Shown here: piece after piece, positions 35,486 through 45,900 of the stretch
Layout: each line of letters starts with the position of its first letter
Numbering within the stretch: position 1 is the first letter of the stretch
Assembly (NCBI GenBank): GCA_050300015.1
Contig: JBNKWZ010000027.1
Coordinates: 1-64,000, forward strand
DNA length: 64,000 nt
Direction: 5' to 3'
DNA from: CAYZQH01 sp050300015
GTDB lineage: Bacteria; Pseudomonadota; Gammaproteobacteria; Pseudomonadales; Cellvibrionaceae
Notes under the pieces: generated by a model
Told to the model about the DNA's origin: nothing
Seen by the model: only the letters and a program-made list of their open reading frames with translations
The model's database searches: none
Translations under genes and position numbers: made by a program

Positions 35486-38331
35486 AGTTTATAGGCATCA
35501 GTCTCTTGTCCCTTGTTATCATAATAGGGTCAGGTTGCAATGGGCGAACCAAACCCACCACTCTGGGTGGCCTCAAATACAAGGCCGAGAAAGAAGAAAA
35601 AATCGAATTCGCCAAAATGGACCATGAAAATGTTCGCAAGGAATATGAAGAGCTTCTGGATTTATTTGAAGACAACACTTTAAAAGAGCAAATTGAGCGT
35701 CGCATTGCGGATGTTTACATGATGGAAGGCGTGCAGGATCAACTGCAGGCCACACCGAAAAAAAGCTACTACATTGAGGCCATTAAATCTTACCGCGATA
35801 TTCTGGATAAATACCCCAATTCCCCGGACAACGCAGAGGTGTTTTATCAACTGGCTAAGGCCTATGACATGGAGGGTGACCAAGCCGAGGCCCTTAAAAT
35901 GCTATTGGAGCTGACCCGCCGGCACCCCACCTACCCCAATAACCCAGAAGCCTATTTTAGGATGGGGGATATTTACTTTAATTTACAAGAGTATGTTAAA
36001 GCCGAGCGCGCTTACCAAGCTGTACTCGACAGCGGTGCTGAAAAACTGCTCTTGAACGCACGCTACATGCTCGGCTGGTCACAGTACAAACAATTGCGAT
36101 TTGACCATGCCTTAGCAGCCTTTGCCAAGGTGCTTGATGAAGTGATCAGCGGCAAAAACAACATCGAAGACCTCAGCAAAACCGAGAAGCCCTTTGCCGT
36201 AGACTCCTTACACTCCATCAGCCTTACCCTCGCCCGCTCCGGCGGTGCAGAAATGATTGCCTCTGCACCACCGCTTGCCAACAAAAATTACGTTTGGATG
36301 ATCTATGAAAACTTAGGCGAATATTACCTTGATAAAGAGCGCTTTGAGGATTCCGCCTTTACCTATCGGTTGTTCGTCAACCACCACCCCAATTCGGAAC
36401 ACGCACCCAGACTGCACAAGCGCTTGATCGACAGCTATATCGATGGCGGCTTCCCGCTGCAAGCCATAGAAGAAAAAGAAGTGTACGTCTCCTTTTACGG
36501 CATTCACTCAAACTACAAGGGCAACCAAGAAGGCTTACGTGAAGATTTAAAAGCTCCTTTAAAGGAATACCTAGAAGAATTGGCAAAACACTACCACAGC
36601 AACGCTCAAACACTACAGAAAAGTTTGGCAGACATCCAAGAAGGCAAAGTGGTGGCCAGTGGTAAAAAACAAAAAAGCAACAAACAGTTGATGGTCACCG
36701 CCTTTGAAAGTGCGGCCAATTTTTATCAAGAGTACATCGATACCTTCCCTACGGATACTCGTATCGGAGAAATGACCTTCGCCATCGCCGAGGCACGCTT
36801 TGCCGCAGGTCAGTTTGACATGGCCATTGAACAGTATGAAAAAGTGGCCTACACCTTAATGGACGAAGGCCACCAAACACACGGCGCCAACGCCGGGTAT
36901 GCCGCCATTATTGCCTATCAAAATGTGATTGCCCCCCTAAAAGTCGACAGCAAACAGGTCAAACATTGGCAGGCCAACGCCGTGGAAAGCATGCTACGCT
37001 TTGCCGAGGTTTATCATATGGATGAGCGCTCACCGAGCGTACTCACCAACGCTGCGGAATATTTGTTTGGCCTAGATCAGTATCAACGCGCTCTGGAAGT
37101 CTCACAGAAACTCATCGCCGACAATCCCGCACTGGATAAGCCCCTGAAAAAAACCGCCTACGGCATTGTGGCGCACAGCTACTTTAATTTAAAAGATTAC
37201 CAAAACGCCGAGGCGCACTATTTATTGCAGCGCCAATTGGTCTCACCAGATACAGAAGAATACAAGGCCATTACCGAGCGCCTGGCCGCTGCCATTTATA
37301 AAAAGACCGAGGGCTTGTTAGCTGCCGGCGACAAAGCCACAGCCATTGAAGAGCTGCTAAAAATTAAAACCTTGGCACCGCTGTCACCCATTCGCATTAC
37401 CGCGCAGTACGATGCGGCCACCATGCTGCTGGAACTCGAACAATGGCAACGCGCTATTGTGGAATTCCAACAAATGCAAGCGCTGTTTCCAGATCAACCA
37501 TTGGCGGTGGAGTTTCCGCGCAAAATTGCCTTCAGCTACGAGAAGTTAGAGCAGTGGGCACTCGCCGGCGAAGCCTATTTGGCGCTCTCCAACAATGATC
37601 CTGACCCTAATCTCAAACGCGAGGCTCTGTTTATTGCGGCAACCATGTACGAAAACGACAAACAATATGAAACCGCCATTGAGTTGTTTAAGCGCTATGC
37701 CTACGCCTATGAGGAGCCCTTTGAAACCCGCATGGAAGCCCGCTATCACCTGGCGTTAAATTACGACCGCCTCGACGACAAAAACCGCAAACTCTATTGG
37801 TTGCGCCGAATTGTGGCAGGTGACAAGGAAGCGGGCAGTGCCCGAACCGAGCGCAGCCGCTGGCTAGCGGCTTGGGCCAACATCGAATACGGCGATTATT
37901 TTGCATGGGAGTTTAAGCGAAAACGCCTGAGGCTCCCCCTAGACCAAAGTATTCCGCGTAAAAACAAAGCTTTAAAAGATGCGGTGGCGCGCTACCAGAT
38001 GGCGGCCGATTACGACCTGTTGGTTTTTGCCACCGAGTCCAATGTGAAAATCGCAGCACTGTACCAGCACTTTGCCAAAGAATTACGCGGCGCACCAACG
38101 CCTAAGGGCTTATCGGCAGACGACCAGCAAATGTATGCACAAATTTTGGATGAGCAAGCAACGCCTTTTGACGAACTGGCAATGGCGCTTTATTTGTCTA
38201 ACGTAGAACTGGCGTGGGCCGGCCACTACAACGAATGGATCGAGCAAAGTTTTGCGGCCATGCGCACACTCAACCCGGCGCGTTTTGCCAAACAAGAATA
38301 CGAAGCGAGTTATGGCGATGAAATACGTTAA
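35482..38331 (+). CDS. Large TPR lipoprotein of the Glt-like operon
   Basis: It encodes 949 residues. N-terminus MKFIGISLLSLVIIIGSGC has a lipobox-like GSGC, so it is probably outer-membrane anchored. Many TPR units follow, for example PNSPDNAEVFYQLAKAYDME, PEAYFRMGDIYFNLQEYVKA, IGEMTFAIAEARFAAGQFDM and QYETAIELFKRYAYAYEEPF. Such long TPR lipoproteins occur in AglRQS-linked clusters (compare GltD/AgnA and GltI of Myxococcus). The ATG overlaps the previous stop, and the end overlaps the next gene by 14 bases. Confidence 0.82.
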   Translation: MKFIGISLLSLVIIIGSGCNGRTKPTTLGGLKYKAEKEEKIEFAKMDHENVRKEYEELLDLFEDNTLKEQIERRIADVYMMEGVQDQLQATPKKSYYIEAIKSYRDILDKYPNSPDNAEVFYQLAKAYDMEGDQAEALKMLLELTRRHPTYPNNPEAYFRMGDIYFNLQEYVKAERAYQAVLDSGAEKLLLNARYMLGWSQYKQLRFDHALAAFAKVLDEVISGKNNIEDLSKTEKPFAVDSLHSISLTLARSGGAEMIASAPPLANKNYVWMIYENLGEYYLDKERFEDSAFTYRLFVNHHPNSEHAPRLHKRLIDSYIDGGFPLQAIEEKEVYVSFYGIHSNYKGNQEGLREDLKAPLKEYLEELAKHYHSNAQTLQKSLADIQEGKVVASGKKQKSNKQLMVTAFESAANFYQEYIDTFPTDTRIGEMTFAIAEARFAAGQFDMAIEQYEKVAYTLMDEGHQTHGANAGYAAIIAYQNVIAPLKVDSKQVKHWQANAVESMLRFAEVYHMDERSPSVLTNAAEYLFGLDQYQRALEVSQKLIADNPALDKPLKKTAYGIVAHSYFNLKDYQNAEAHYLLQRQLVSPDTEEYKAITERLAAAIYKKTEGLLAAGDKATAIEELLKIKTLAPLSPIRITAQYDAATMLLELEQWQRAIVEFQQMQALFPDQPLAVEFPRKIAFSYEKLEQWALAGEAYLALSNNDPDPNLKREALFIAATMYENDKQYETAIELFKRYAYAYEEPFETRMEARYHLALNYDRLDDKNRKLYWLRRIVAGDKEAGSARTERSRWLAAWANIEYGDYFAWEFKRKRLRLPLDQSIPRKNKALKDAVARYQMAADYDLLVFATESNVKIAALYQHFAKELRGAPTPKGLSADDQQMYAQILDEQATPFDELAMALYLSNVELAWAGHYNEWIEQSFAAMRTLNPARFAKQEYEASYGDEIR

Positions 38332-39091
38332 CCCCCTATTGATAATGCTAATGGTGAGTTCGACGCTATTAGGCCTTGCAGGCTGTGGTGCCACAACACG
38401 CAAACAAGACACTGTCGTCGCGGGCGCCCCCTTGCAGCAACGCCCCACGCGCCAAACGTTGCCCACCCGACAATACGACAAAGAAGGCACGCTCATCCCC
38501 TTTGTCGCCACTCCCAATCCCTATGAAGCGATTAAAGGAAGAATACATAAGGATGCTGTATTGCAATTTATCGACGCCAAAAAGGCCTTGAAAAAAGGCG
38601 ACCTTAAAACAGCCGAGCATCTGTTTAAAACTGTAATCGCGGTGGATGACAAGCTCTCTGGCCCCTGGGTATTTTTAGGCGACATTGCGCAACAACACCA
38701 ACAATCAGAAGAGGCCTTCGCCCATTATCAAAAAGCCATTGCCGTCAACCCGCTGAACGTGAACGCCTATTTGCCGTTGGCCAAGCTGTTGCGTGAGCAA
38801 GGCCGCTTTATAGAAGCGCAAAATGTATATGCCGACGCCCTAGCACAATGGAAAGATTTCCCCGAAGCCCATCTAAACTTGGCTATTCTTTATGATATCT
38901 ACTTAAACGACCCGCTACAGGCGCAGCAACACATGGAAGCCTACCAATTCTTGACCAATGCTAAAGACAAAGCCGTGGCCAAGTGGTTGGAAGAGTTACA
39001 ACAAAGAACGGGCATAGCGCCAAATTTATACATCGGTCCGTCAAATACTTCACAAATTCAGCAAGGTGAAGAGGACAAAAATGCATCTTGA
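38318..39091 (+). CDS. Small TPR lipoprotein of the Glt-like operon
   Basis: It encodes 257 residues. Signal MKYVNPLLIMLMVSSTLLGLAGC has lipobox LAGC. A proline/glutamine-rich spacer is followed by TPRs (about 90-210: LQFIDAKKALKKGDLKTAEH, GDIAQQHQQSEEAFAHYQKA, LAKLLREQGRFIEAQNVYAD). Small TPR lipoproteins help assemble secretins or envelope complexes; GltC/GltK-like placement is possible. The frame is open 66 bases further upstream, but only the ATG at 38318 gives a lipoprotein signal and overlaps the previous stop. Confidence 0.8.
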   Translation: MKYVNPLLIMLMVSSTLLGLAGCGATTRKQDTVVAGAPLQQRPTRQTLPTRQYDKEGTLIPFVATPNPYEAIKGRIHKDAVLQFIDAKKALKKGDLKTAEHLFKTVIAVDDKLSGPWVFLGDIAQQHQQSEEAFAHYQKAIAVNPLNVNAYLPLAKLLREQGRFIEAQNVYADALAQWKDFPEAHLNLAILYDIYLNDPLQAQQHMEAYQFLTNAKDKAVAKWLEELQQRTGIAPNLYIGPSNTSQIQQGEEDKNAS

Positions 39092-39425
39092 CCTTAACTA
39101 TAAGGGTATGAGCCTAAGTCGTGTGCGAGCTGACCCTATGCAAAAACTAAGTAAGACCGTTTTCTTATTATTCACGGCAGGCGTTATATCGAACGCGACC
39201 CTAGCCAAAGAAGAAACCGTGTTAGAGCTTGAAGACTATATTGTCGGTGACAAAGAACAGCCTGCCGTCAGTTACTTTGTGCCCTGGAAAGGCACCGGCT
39301 CACCCGACAAGTTGTATTGGAACCTAGAAGACAAAAACGACAAATCATTGGACATGGTCGATCGGGACGTAATGCTGCGCTCCATCGACATTTACGATGA
39401 GTTGCAACTCGAAGGGCCGCAGTAG
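39081..39425 (+). CDS. Small secreted protein of unknown function in the Glt-like operon
   Basis: It encodes about 114 residues. The ATG at 39081 has AGAGGA about five bases upstream and overlaps the end of the TPR gene. A signal peptide with a long n-region (MQKLSKTVFLLFTAGVISNA, then TLAKEE) follows; the alternative start at 39138 would give a normal-length signal. The mature part is short and acidic: LELEDYIVGDKEQPAVSYFV, PWKGTG, DRDVMLRSIDIYDELQLEG. I do not recognise the family. Its fixed place between the TPR and TolQ genes suggests a structural subunit. Confidence 0.7.
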   Translation: MHLDLNYKGMSLSRVRADPMQKLSKTVFLLFTAGVISNATLAKEETVLELEDYIVGDKEQPAVSYFVPWKGTGSPDKLYWNLEDKNDKSLDMVDRDVMLRSIDIYDELQLEGPQ

Positions 39426-39469
39426 CCCTTTCACCCATTTCATTTAAAACAAGTAAGTGAGGCCCCAAA

Positions 39470-40204
39470 GTGGTTGGCATATACAATGAAATCGCACGTT
39501 TTTTCCACGAGGGCGGTGTGTTTTTATACCCCATAGCCGTGGTGTTGGCCATTGGACTTGCCATATGCGTGGAGCGCTGGCTGTATTTGTCGCGTGAAAA
39601 ATTGCGCAACATCAAAACCTTCCAGGCGTTTTTACCGCTTTTACGCACCAACGATATGGAAAAAATGCAGCTGTTCACCCGCGACCATACCGCACCGGTG
39701 TCGCGTATTATTGGCTGTGGCTTGGATATGATGAAAGTGTCGCGCCTGCGCGCAGACATCGAAAATGCCATGGGTGAAGGCCTGCTTGAGGCCATGCCCA
39801 AGTTGGAAGTCCGCACGGGATACCTTGCCGTTCTGGCCAATGTGGCCACCTTACTGGGCCTACTGGGCACCATTATCGGTTTAATTATGGCCTTTACCGC
39901 AGTGGCCGACGCCGACCCTGCGGAAAAATCTCGCCTGTTATCGCAATCCATATCCGTGGCCATGTACACCACCGCCTTTGGCTTGATTGCCGCCATTCCG
40001 CTTTTGATTATCCACGCCGTATTGCAAAACAAAACCACGGCCATTGTCAAAAGCATCGAGATGTCCGCCGCCAAGTTCTTAAATGTGATGACACTCAACC
40101 GCGAAATAGAAGTGGGCATTGCCGCAGCTGCCGTCACCTCGCATATGACCGCCACTGCCGTTGCCGGAGGCCAAAACCCCGACGCCACAGCAGCATCCAC
40201 GTAG
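39470..40204 (+). CDS. MotA/TolQ/ExbB-family proton channel protein (AglR-like)
   Basis: It encodes 244 residues, starting at a GTG. The first membrane helix (VFLYPIAVVLAIGLAICVE) is followed by a cytoplasmic loop and two conserved helices, TGYLAVLANVATLLGLLGTI with IGLIMAF, and SVAMYTTAFGLIAAIPLLII. LLGLLGTIIGLI and the TAFGL motif define the TolQ/ExbB channel family. It uses proton motive force with the two ExbD-type proteins that follow. In Myxococcus the equivalent AglR works with AglQ and AglS in gliding; here one channel protein and two ExbD-like partners give the same stoichiometry of genes. Confidence 0.92.
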   Translation: MVGIYNEIARFFHEGGVFLYPIAVVLAIGLAICVERWLYLSREKLRNIKTFQAFLPLLRTNDMEKMQLFTRDHTAPVSRIIGCGLDMMKVSRLRADIENAMGEGLLEAMPKLEVRTGYLAVLANVATLLGLLGTIIGLIMAFTAVADADPAEKSRLLSQSISVAMYTTAFGLIAAIPLLIIHAVLQNKTTAIVKSIEMSAAKFLNVMTLNREIEVGIAAAAVTSHMTATAVAGGQNPDATAAST

Positions 40205-40270
40205 AAATCTCAGGGCTGTAATGAAGTTCACTCAAACCTCTACCACCAACCATAAAGGGCACGCTCACCG

Positions 40271-40774
40271 ATGAAACGTTATACGTCCGAACGCGCCACA
40301 GACGACGCCGATATTGACGTAACCGCGTTCATGAACCTCATGATTGTGCTGGTGCCGGTGCTGCTTTTAAGCATGACGTTCACGCAAATTACGGTGATGG
40401 ACATTACTTTGCCGGAGCTGACCGGTGGATCAAGCACCAGTAGCGAGGCGCAATCGCAACTAGAAGTGGAGATTAACCCCGACGGTTTTAAGGTGTACTA
40501 CCCTACCAATGTCATGATTCAAGACATTCCCGCCACGCAAGACGATGAAGGGCTTGTTCATAATTATCGACGTTTGTCCTTGGTACTCCAAGAAGTGAAA
40601 ACCCAGTTAACCGACAAAAGCGATATCTTGGTGTTAACCCACCCGGCCGTTGATTATCAAACCCTTGTGCAAACCATGGACGCGGTTAAATCCTATAAAA
40701 CCGTTTTGGCAGCCGATGTAGTGGAAGTGGAGCTGTTCCCAGAAATTTCTCTCGGCGATGCCGGGACACGTTAG
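40271..40774 (+). CDS. ExbD/TolR-family protein 1
   Basis: It encodes 167 residues. A cytosolic N-terminus is followed by a single helix DIDVTAFMNLMIVLVPVLLL, in which the Asp (about residue 16-18) in DVTAFMNL is the conserved proton-carrying acid of the ExbD/TolR family. The periplasmic domain has LEVEINPDGFKVYY and AVDYQTLVQTMDAVKSYKT. It lies between the channel gene and a second ExbD-type gene, and should form the motor with both. Confidence 0.88.
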   Translation: MKRYTSERATDDADIDVTAFMNLMIVLVPVLLLSMTFTQITVMDITLPELTGGSSTSSEAQSQLEVEINPDGFKVYYPTNVMIQDIPATQDDEGLVHNYRRLSLVLQEVKTQLTDKSDILVLTHPAVDYQTLVQTMDAVKSYKTVLAADVVEVELFPEISLGDAGTR

Positions 40775-40785
40775 GTAACCATTGC

Positions 40786-41349
40786 ATGTTAGGGTCCACC
40801 ATCATCATCAAACGCCGCCCCACCAGTGGCCAAGTCAAGCTCAGCTTGGTGGCGTTGATGGACATTTTTACGATCTTGGTGTTCTTTCTCCTGCTGAACT
40901 CCGGTGACAGTCAAACCTTGGAAGACGCTAAGTTCGTCAAGCTACCGGATTCCAACTCTGAAACCTCACCACACAGCGATTTGGTGATTCACGTGGGCAC
41001 CAACGAGTTGTGGATTGACGACGAAAAAGTCGCTGACATACAAGACATTGCCTTGAACCAAGACAAACCCATCCTGCCCTTGGCGGAGGTCCTCAACCGG
41101 TATATTGGCAAACATGGCGAAATGAACCCGCACGAGTCCGAAAACGGGTTTTCCGTCACCATTATGGCGGACAAAGCCGTTCCCTACGCCGTGTTGAAGG
41201 CGGTGATGGCCACCTGCAGTGGGCAAAACTTTCGCGATATTTCCCTCGCGGTGAATCGAGTGGCGAGTGAAACCTTCGGCCCAGGTGAAGCGATTGCCCC
41301 ACCCACCGACAGCACAACCGCCAGCCCCGATGCGGAGCAAGCGCTGTGA
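40786..41349 (+). CDS. ExbD/TolR-family protein 2
   Basis: It encodes 187 residues. The N-terminus RRPTSGQVKLSLVALMDIFT, with helix ILVFFLLLNSG, contains the Asp of LMDIFTIL, typical of ExbD/TolR. The periplasmic part contains VTIMADKAVPYAVLKAVMAT, the ExbD pattern D---PY--l---m. The end (APPTDSTTASPDAEQAL) is a flexible tail. Eleven bases separate it from the first ExbD-type gene. The two are divergent enough to be separate subunits, as AglQ and AglS are. Confidence 0.88.
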   Translation: MLGSTIIIKRRPTSGQVKLSLVALMDIFTILVFFLLLNSGDSQTLEDAKFVKLPDSNSETSPHSDLVIHVGTNELWIDDEKVADIQDIALNQDKPILPLAEVLNRYIGKHGEMNPHESENGFSVTIMADKAVPYAVLKAVMATCSGQNFRDISLAVNRVASETFGPGEAIAPPTDSTTASPDAEQAL

Positions 41350-41363
41350 CGGAGGCTGCAAAC

Positions 41364-42329
41364 ATGAAAGGCACCCCCTTTACGCACACGGTGGCCGGCA
41401 AAACCCTAGAGCCCATATCACTGGATTTGGCGCTACCGTGGACCCGCAACGAGCAAGAAGAAGAGCACTTTAAGCGCCTTTTAACCGGGTTTTTGGTGGT
41501 TATTTTACTACTGGTGCTGATTTTGACCTTTTCGCCAGTGAGTGATCGCGTCGAAGAAGATCAACCGGTGGTGGCTAAAACCAAAGTCCTCCTCAAACCT
41601 GTGACCATTACGCCACCGGCACCCGAGCCCGAACCTCCGAAGCCAAAGCCCATCCCTAAGGAAGATCCTAAACCTGCTGAGCCCAAAGCCCTGGCCAAAT
41701 CTCAAAAGCCGGCCGAGGCGCCCAGTGAGCAGCCCACTTCCAATGGTTTAAGTGCCGTTTCAGACCAATTGAGTGCGTTGCGGAACTCCTTTGATCTATC
41801 GCGCAACCAGAAAAAGAACCTGTCCACCAGTAACGCGGGCCAAAAAGAACAGGCTGCGCGAACCCTGCTCGGTAAAGACAGTGTCACCAAAAAAAGCGAC
41901 GGCATCGCCATCAACAACGACGTGATGTTAGATGAGCACACCACCCTCGCAGCCCACAATACAGCCGCCGTTCAAGGTGTGGACCACGGCGGCGTAGATG
42001 GCGGCAGCCCGGTTTCGCGCTATGCGTCACAACTGTCCGGCGAGCGCACCATGGAGAGCATTCGCTACACCCTCGAGAAGAACAAAGGCAGTATCTTTAC
42101 TCTCTATTATCAAGCGCTCAGCGACAACCCTCGAATTAACGGGAAGTACACCTTTGAATTGGTGATCGAGCCGGACGGTAAAATTTCGAGTTTGAAGCTA
42201 ATCTCCAGCGAGCTGGGCGACAAAAGGTTGGATAAGGCCATTCTCGAACGGATTCGCCGTATTTCCTTTCGTGAGGAAGACGTGATTACCGCACGCGTCA
42301 CCTACACCTACAACTTTATTGAAAGCTAA
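41364..42329 (+). CDS. TonB-like protein with AgmX/PglI C-terminal domain
   Basis: It encodes 321 residues. A cytosolic N-terminus is followed by one helix (LTGFLVVILLLVLILTFSPV), a Pro/Lys/Glu-rich periplasmic spacer (PAPEPEPPKPKPIPKEDPK) as in TonB, and a C-terminal domain (about 220-321). This domain has TMESIRYTLEKNKGSIFTLY, ALSDNPRINGKYTFELVIEP and LISSELGDKRLDKAI, the pattern of the AgmX/PglI C-terminal domain (GltJ of Myxococcus). The ATG at 41364 has GGAGG eight bases ahead; a GTG at 41346 is less likely. It would transmit motor energy across the periplasm. It is the last gene of the operon. Confidence 0.85.
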   Translation: MKGTPFTHTVAGKTLEPISLDLALPWTRNEQEEEHFKRLLTGFLVVILLLVLILTFSPVSDRVEEDQPVVAKTKVLLKPVTITPPAPEPEPPKPKPIPKEDPKPAEPKALAKSQKPAEAPSEQPTSNGLSAVSDQLSALRNSFDLSRNQKKNLSTSNAGQKEQAARTLLGKDSVTKKSDGIAINNDVMLDEHTTLAAHNTAAVQGVDHGGVDGGSPVSRYASQLSGERTMESIRYTLEKNKGSIFTLYYQALSDNPRINGKYTFELVIEPDGKISSLKLISSELGDKRLDKAILERIRRISFREEDVITARVTYTYNFIES

Positions 42330-42900
42330 CCAAACCAACGTTCACCTCGGTTTTTTCACAGTTTATAAGGTTCGACCTTAAGCCTTATGATGCCCCTCGG
42401 CCAAGCCCTTAGAACGAGTATTAGAAGCTCAAGAACCATTTGAACTTTAAAAATAGCAATCTATAACTCAAATAATGATTCAAACACCAAAAACGATCAA
42501 CAAGCACTCTAAGCGGTTTATTTTCATACACCCATAAGAATAAAAAGTGTCATTCGTCGCTTACTTGTTATGAAGAATGAGAATTTAGGAGTGGCTCACA
42601 TAATACGAAAGTACCAGTTTTTACGGGCCTCACCCCATCATTTTTTGTGAACTAATACAGCTTTCATTTTCAGAAGTTTGCCATGATTAGCGAAGAGCCG
42701 CTGACACCAAAACTAAAGTGTTACATCCTCAACACTGATACAGGTACATAGCTGGGTAACACCAAAAGTACCAACACAATTACCCCAAAAGAGGGTAACA
42801 GCAGAACATCTCCGGACCATTCGGTTGCGCCAGAGGCTCTAAAACTTGGGTTCAGTTCATATTGCAGTATGAGTTCAAGGTTAAAAGAGGCGTGCACAAC
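42330..42900. other. Intergenic region before the fibro-slime gene
   Basis: These 570 AT-rich bases have no credible gene. No terminator with a strong stem is obvious after the operon. I looked for a GEMM-type cyclic di-GMP riboswitch and did not see its conserved core. Confidence 0.45.
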
Positions 42901-45900
42901 ATGTTTATAGACCATCCGCAAAAGCGCAACCTGCTGGCTGTGCTTATCGCATCCGTCGGCCTCACAGCTTGTTCGGACAATCAATCTGGCGGCTCCAGTG
43001 GAGACAAACCATCGGAAACTGGCGTGTTGGCGTTTGCCAATACCGGCACATCGGTCAATGGCGTCACTGCCGAGGCCTCGCAGCTGTCACAGGACACGCA
43101 GTTTGCCTATGTCCAACGCAGTGTCTCAGACACCGCCTTAAGCTTGGCCAACCAATACCAAATGGCACTGGGCACACCGGCCGAGTCGCCATTGAATTTG
43201 CATTCCCCTTACGCCGTGAACGCCGGTGCCAAATTGGTACTGCGTTCAAGTTTAGACGTGGATGCGAGCGAAACAGACCTGCTGAACAACCTCTTCCCTG
43301 GGGGCGGGTATGACGTCAAAGACGTCAACGTCTCACCAGACGGCACGAAACTCATTTTTGCGGCCCATGGCCCCGAAGGTGACACCCGTAATTCCACCTG
43401 GAACATTTTTGAATACCACTTTGTCACCGCCACCTTGCGCCGCATCATCGCCAGTGATGCATTGGCCAACGCCGGGCAGGATACCAGCCCCACCTATGCG
43501 CCAGACGGCTCGATCGTATTCTCCTCTGATCGCGCTGCGGGCAACCCCAACAGCCCAGTCGTGAACATTGTGGAACCCGATTCCGACTGCATCAAGGTCA
43601 CGCCGGAAGAGCGCCCTTCATTACTGCACAGCATGACGCGTCTTGGGGACGACATCCTGCAATTGACCTATGGCAATAACCACGACACTCAAACCACCAC
43701 ACTCAAAAGTGGGCAAATCGCCTTTGTGCGATGGTCGCGCGGTTATGAAGTGGTGCCCGAATGTGAGCTCAACAGCACACAAGATCCGTTTGGAGAAAGC
43801 GCCGCTTCTGCTCTCGCCAATCCAGAAATGTGGGCCAATGACGCCCGCTGTGCCTACGCCCAAACTTCAGACGTAGGCCCCATCGTACCGGTCAGTCATT
43901 ACACTGTTTTAAGTATTTCAGCCGACGGTGAGCGCCTCGAACAACTCTACGACACGGTCACCGTCTCTGCCTCAGACGAAGCCTTCCTGACCTTCAACGA
44001 GTTGGTTCAAGGTGAAAATGGTAAGCTAACTGCGCTTTTGCACCACGCTTATTCGCCCTTTGCGGGTGGTAACCTGGTGGAGCTGCAAACACCCAGCGAC
44101 GCCAACAGCCAAAGTGTCATGGGCAGTACCGGCTTAAAATCTTTAACCTCGAGTCCCGCTGATCTCTACCCCAACCAACTGTCTGCAAACGGTTGGTACA
44201 GTGCTTTGTGGCCCTATCGCGATGGCACATCACGCTACCTGATCAGTTGGTCAAACTGTATTGTGAACACTCCAAACGGCACCAGCGCCTTTTGTAGCTC
44301 CGGCAAAGAAGGTGAAGCCGAAGCACGCTACGGCATCTGGGTATACGAACCCGCCTCCGACACTCGACTGCCCGTCGTTCGAGCCAAACCCGGTGTCGTG
44401 TTTAGCGAGTTGGCCATTGCGCAGCCGCATAACGATGCCAGCCGAGAACTGCCCTTCACTGCCTTTAACCCCAACTTTGTGGACAACCTAGACGAAAGTC
44501 GTATTGTCTGTCCCATTCCTGAGCCGGTAGAACCCGAGCCCGAGGTGCCCTTAGAACCAGAAGTCCCCGTAGAACCTGAAGAGCCGACTGAACCCGAAGT
44601 CCCTGTGGTACCCGAGGAGCCCACCGAACCTGAAGTGCCTGTGGTCCCTGAGATGCCCACTGAGCCTGAAGTACCCGTGGTACCTGAGATGCCCACTGAA
44701 CCCGAAGTCCCTGTGGTACCTGAGGTGCCCACTGAGCCTGAAGTACCTGTGGTACCCGAAGAACCCACTGAACCTGAAATACCCGTGGTACCTGAAGAGC
44801 CCACTGAGCCGGAAGTACCTGTGGTACCTGAAGTGCCCGTGGAACCCGTGAACACTGCGCCTGTGGCCGACGCGGGTGACGATATGCCCATTTACTTGGC
44901 CGGCAGTGTGGTTCTGGACGGTACCGGCAGCAGTGATGCCGACGGCGATACACTGACTTACCAGTGGAGTATCGTATCCATGAGTGAGGATACCTACGCG
45001 GTATTGCTCGACAACACAGCCGTCAAACCCACCTTGGAATTTGTGGGCTACGGCGAGTACGTGGTGCAATTGGTGGTTAATGACGGACTTGAATCCAGTG
45101 CACCGGACACTGTAATCATCACCTCTGGTAATACGGCACCGGTAGCCGACGCCGGCGACGACCGCGCCACGACGGTGAATGAAGTGCTGCTACTGGACGG
45201 TACCGATAGCCTGGATGCAGACGGTGACGCACTGACTTACCATTGGCGCGTAGCTGAACAACCCGAGGGTAGCTTAGCGTCACTGGATGACGAGACACTG
45301 GCCACGCCGATGATTCAAATTGACGCGGTGGGTACCTATGTCATTGAGCTGATTGTCAACGACGGCTTACTCGACAGCACCGTGGACAGCGTGACCTTAA
45401 CCAGTTTGAATGTGAAGCCGGTGGCTGTGGCAGGTGAAGACCTGGAAACGGAGGCCTCTGAAACCGTAACCTTAGACGGCAACAACAGTTACGACCCCGA
45501 CGGGGACGAGATTACCTACAGCTGGAGTCTCATCAGCGTACCGGAAGGCTCTGAAGCGTCATTGAGTGATGCCGCCGGTGCAACGCCTTCGCTGACGCTA
45601 GACGTTGCCGGCACTTACGTGGCACAACTGATCGTCAACGACGGCATAGTGGACAGCGATACAGATACAATTGCCATTGTCGCGACTGCTCCTTCGGTGG
45701 TGTGTGATACCTCCAGTATCACCAGCCGTAGCATGCCTTTTACATTACGCGACTTTAAATCGTCTCACCCCGATTTTGAGTATGTGATCAGTAAAGATCT
45801 CGGTTTGGTGAAAGACACACTGGGTCTGGATGGCAAACCCATGTACGCCGGCGGCAACGGTACCAAAACCACCCATGGCCCCGACACCTTCAGCCAGTGG

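Noticed and set aside
44541..44853. CRISPR-like spacing of the 36-bp repeats
   Set aside because: Units are adjacent without spacers and in frame with the protein, so they are a coding tandem repeat.
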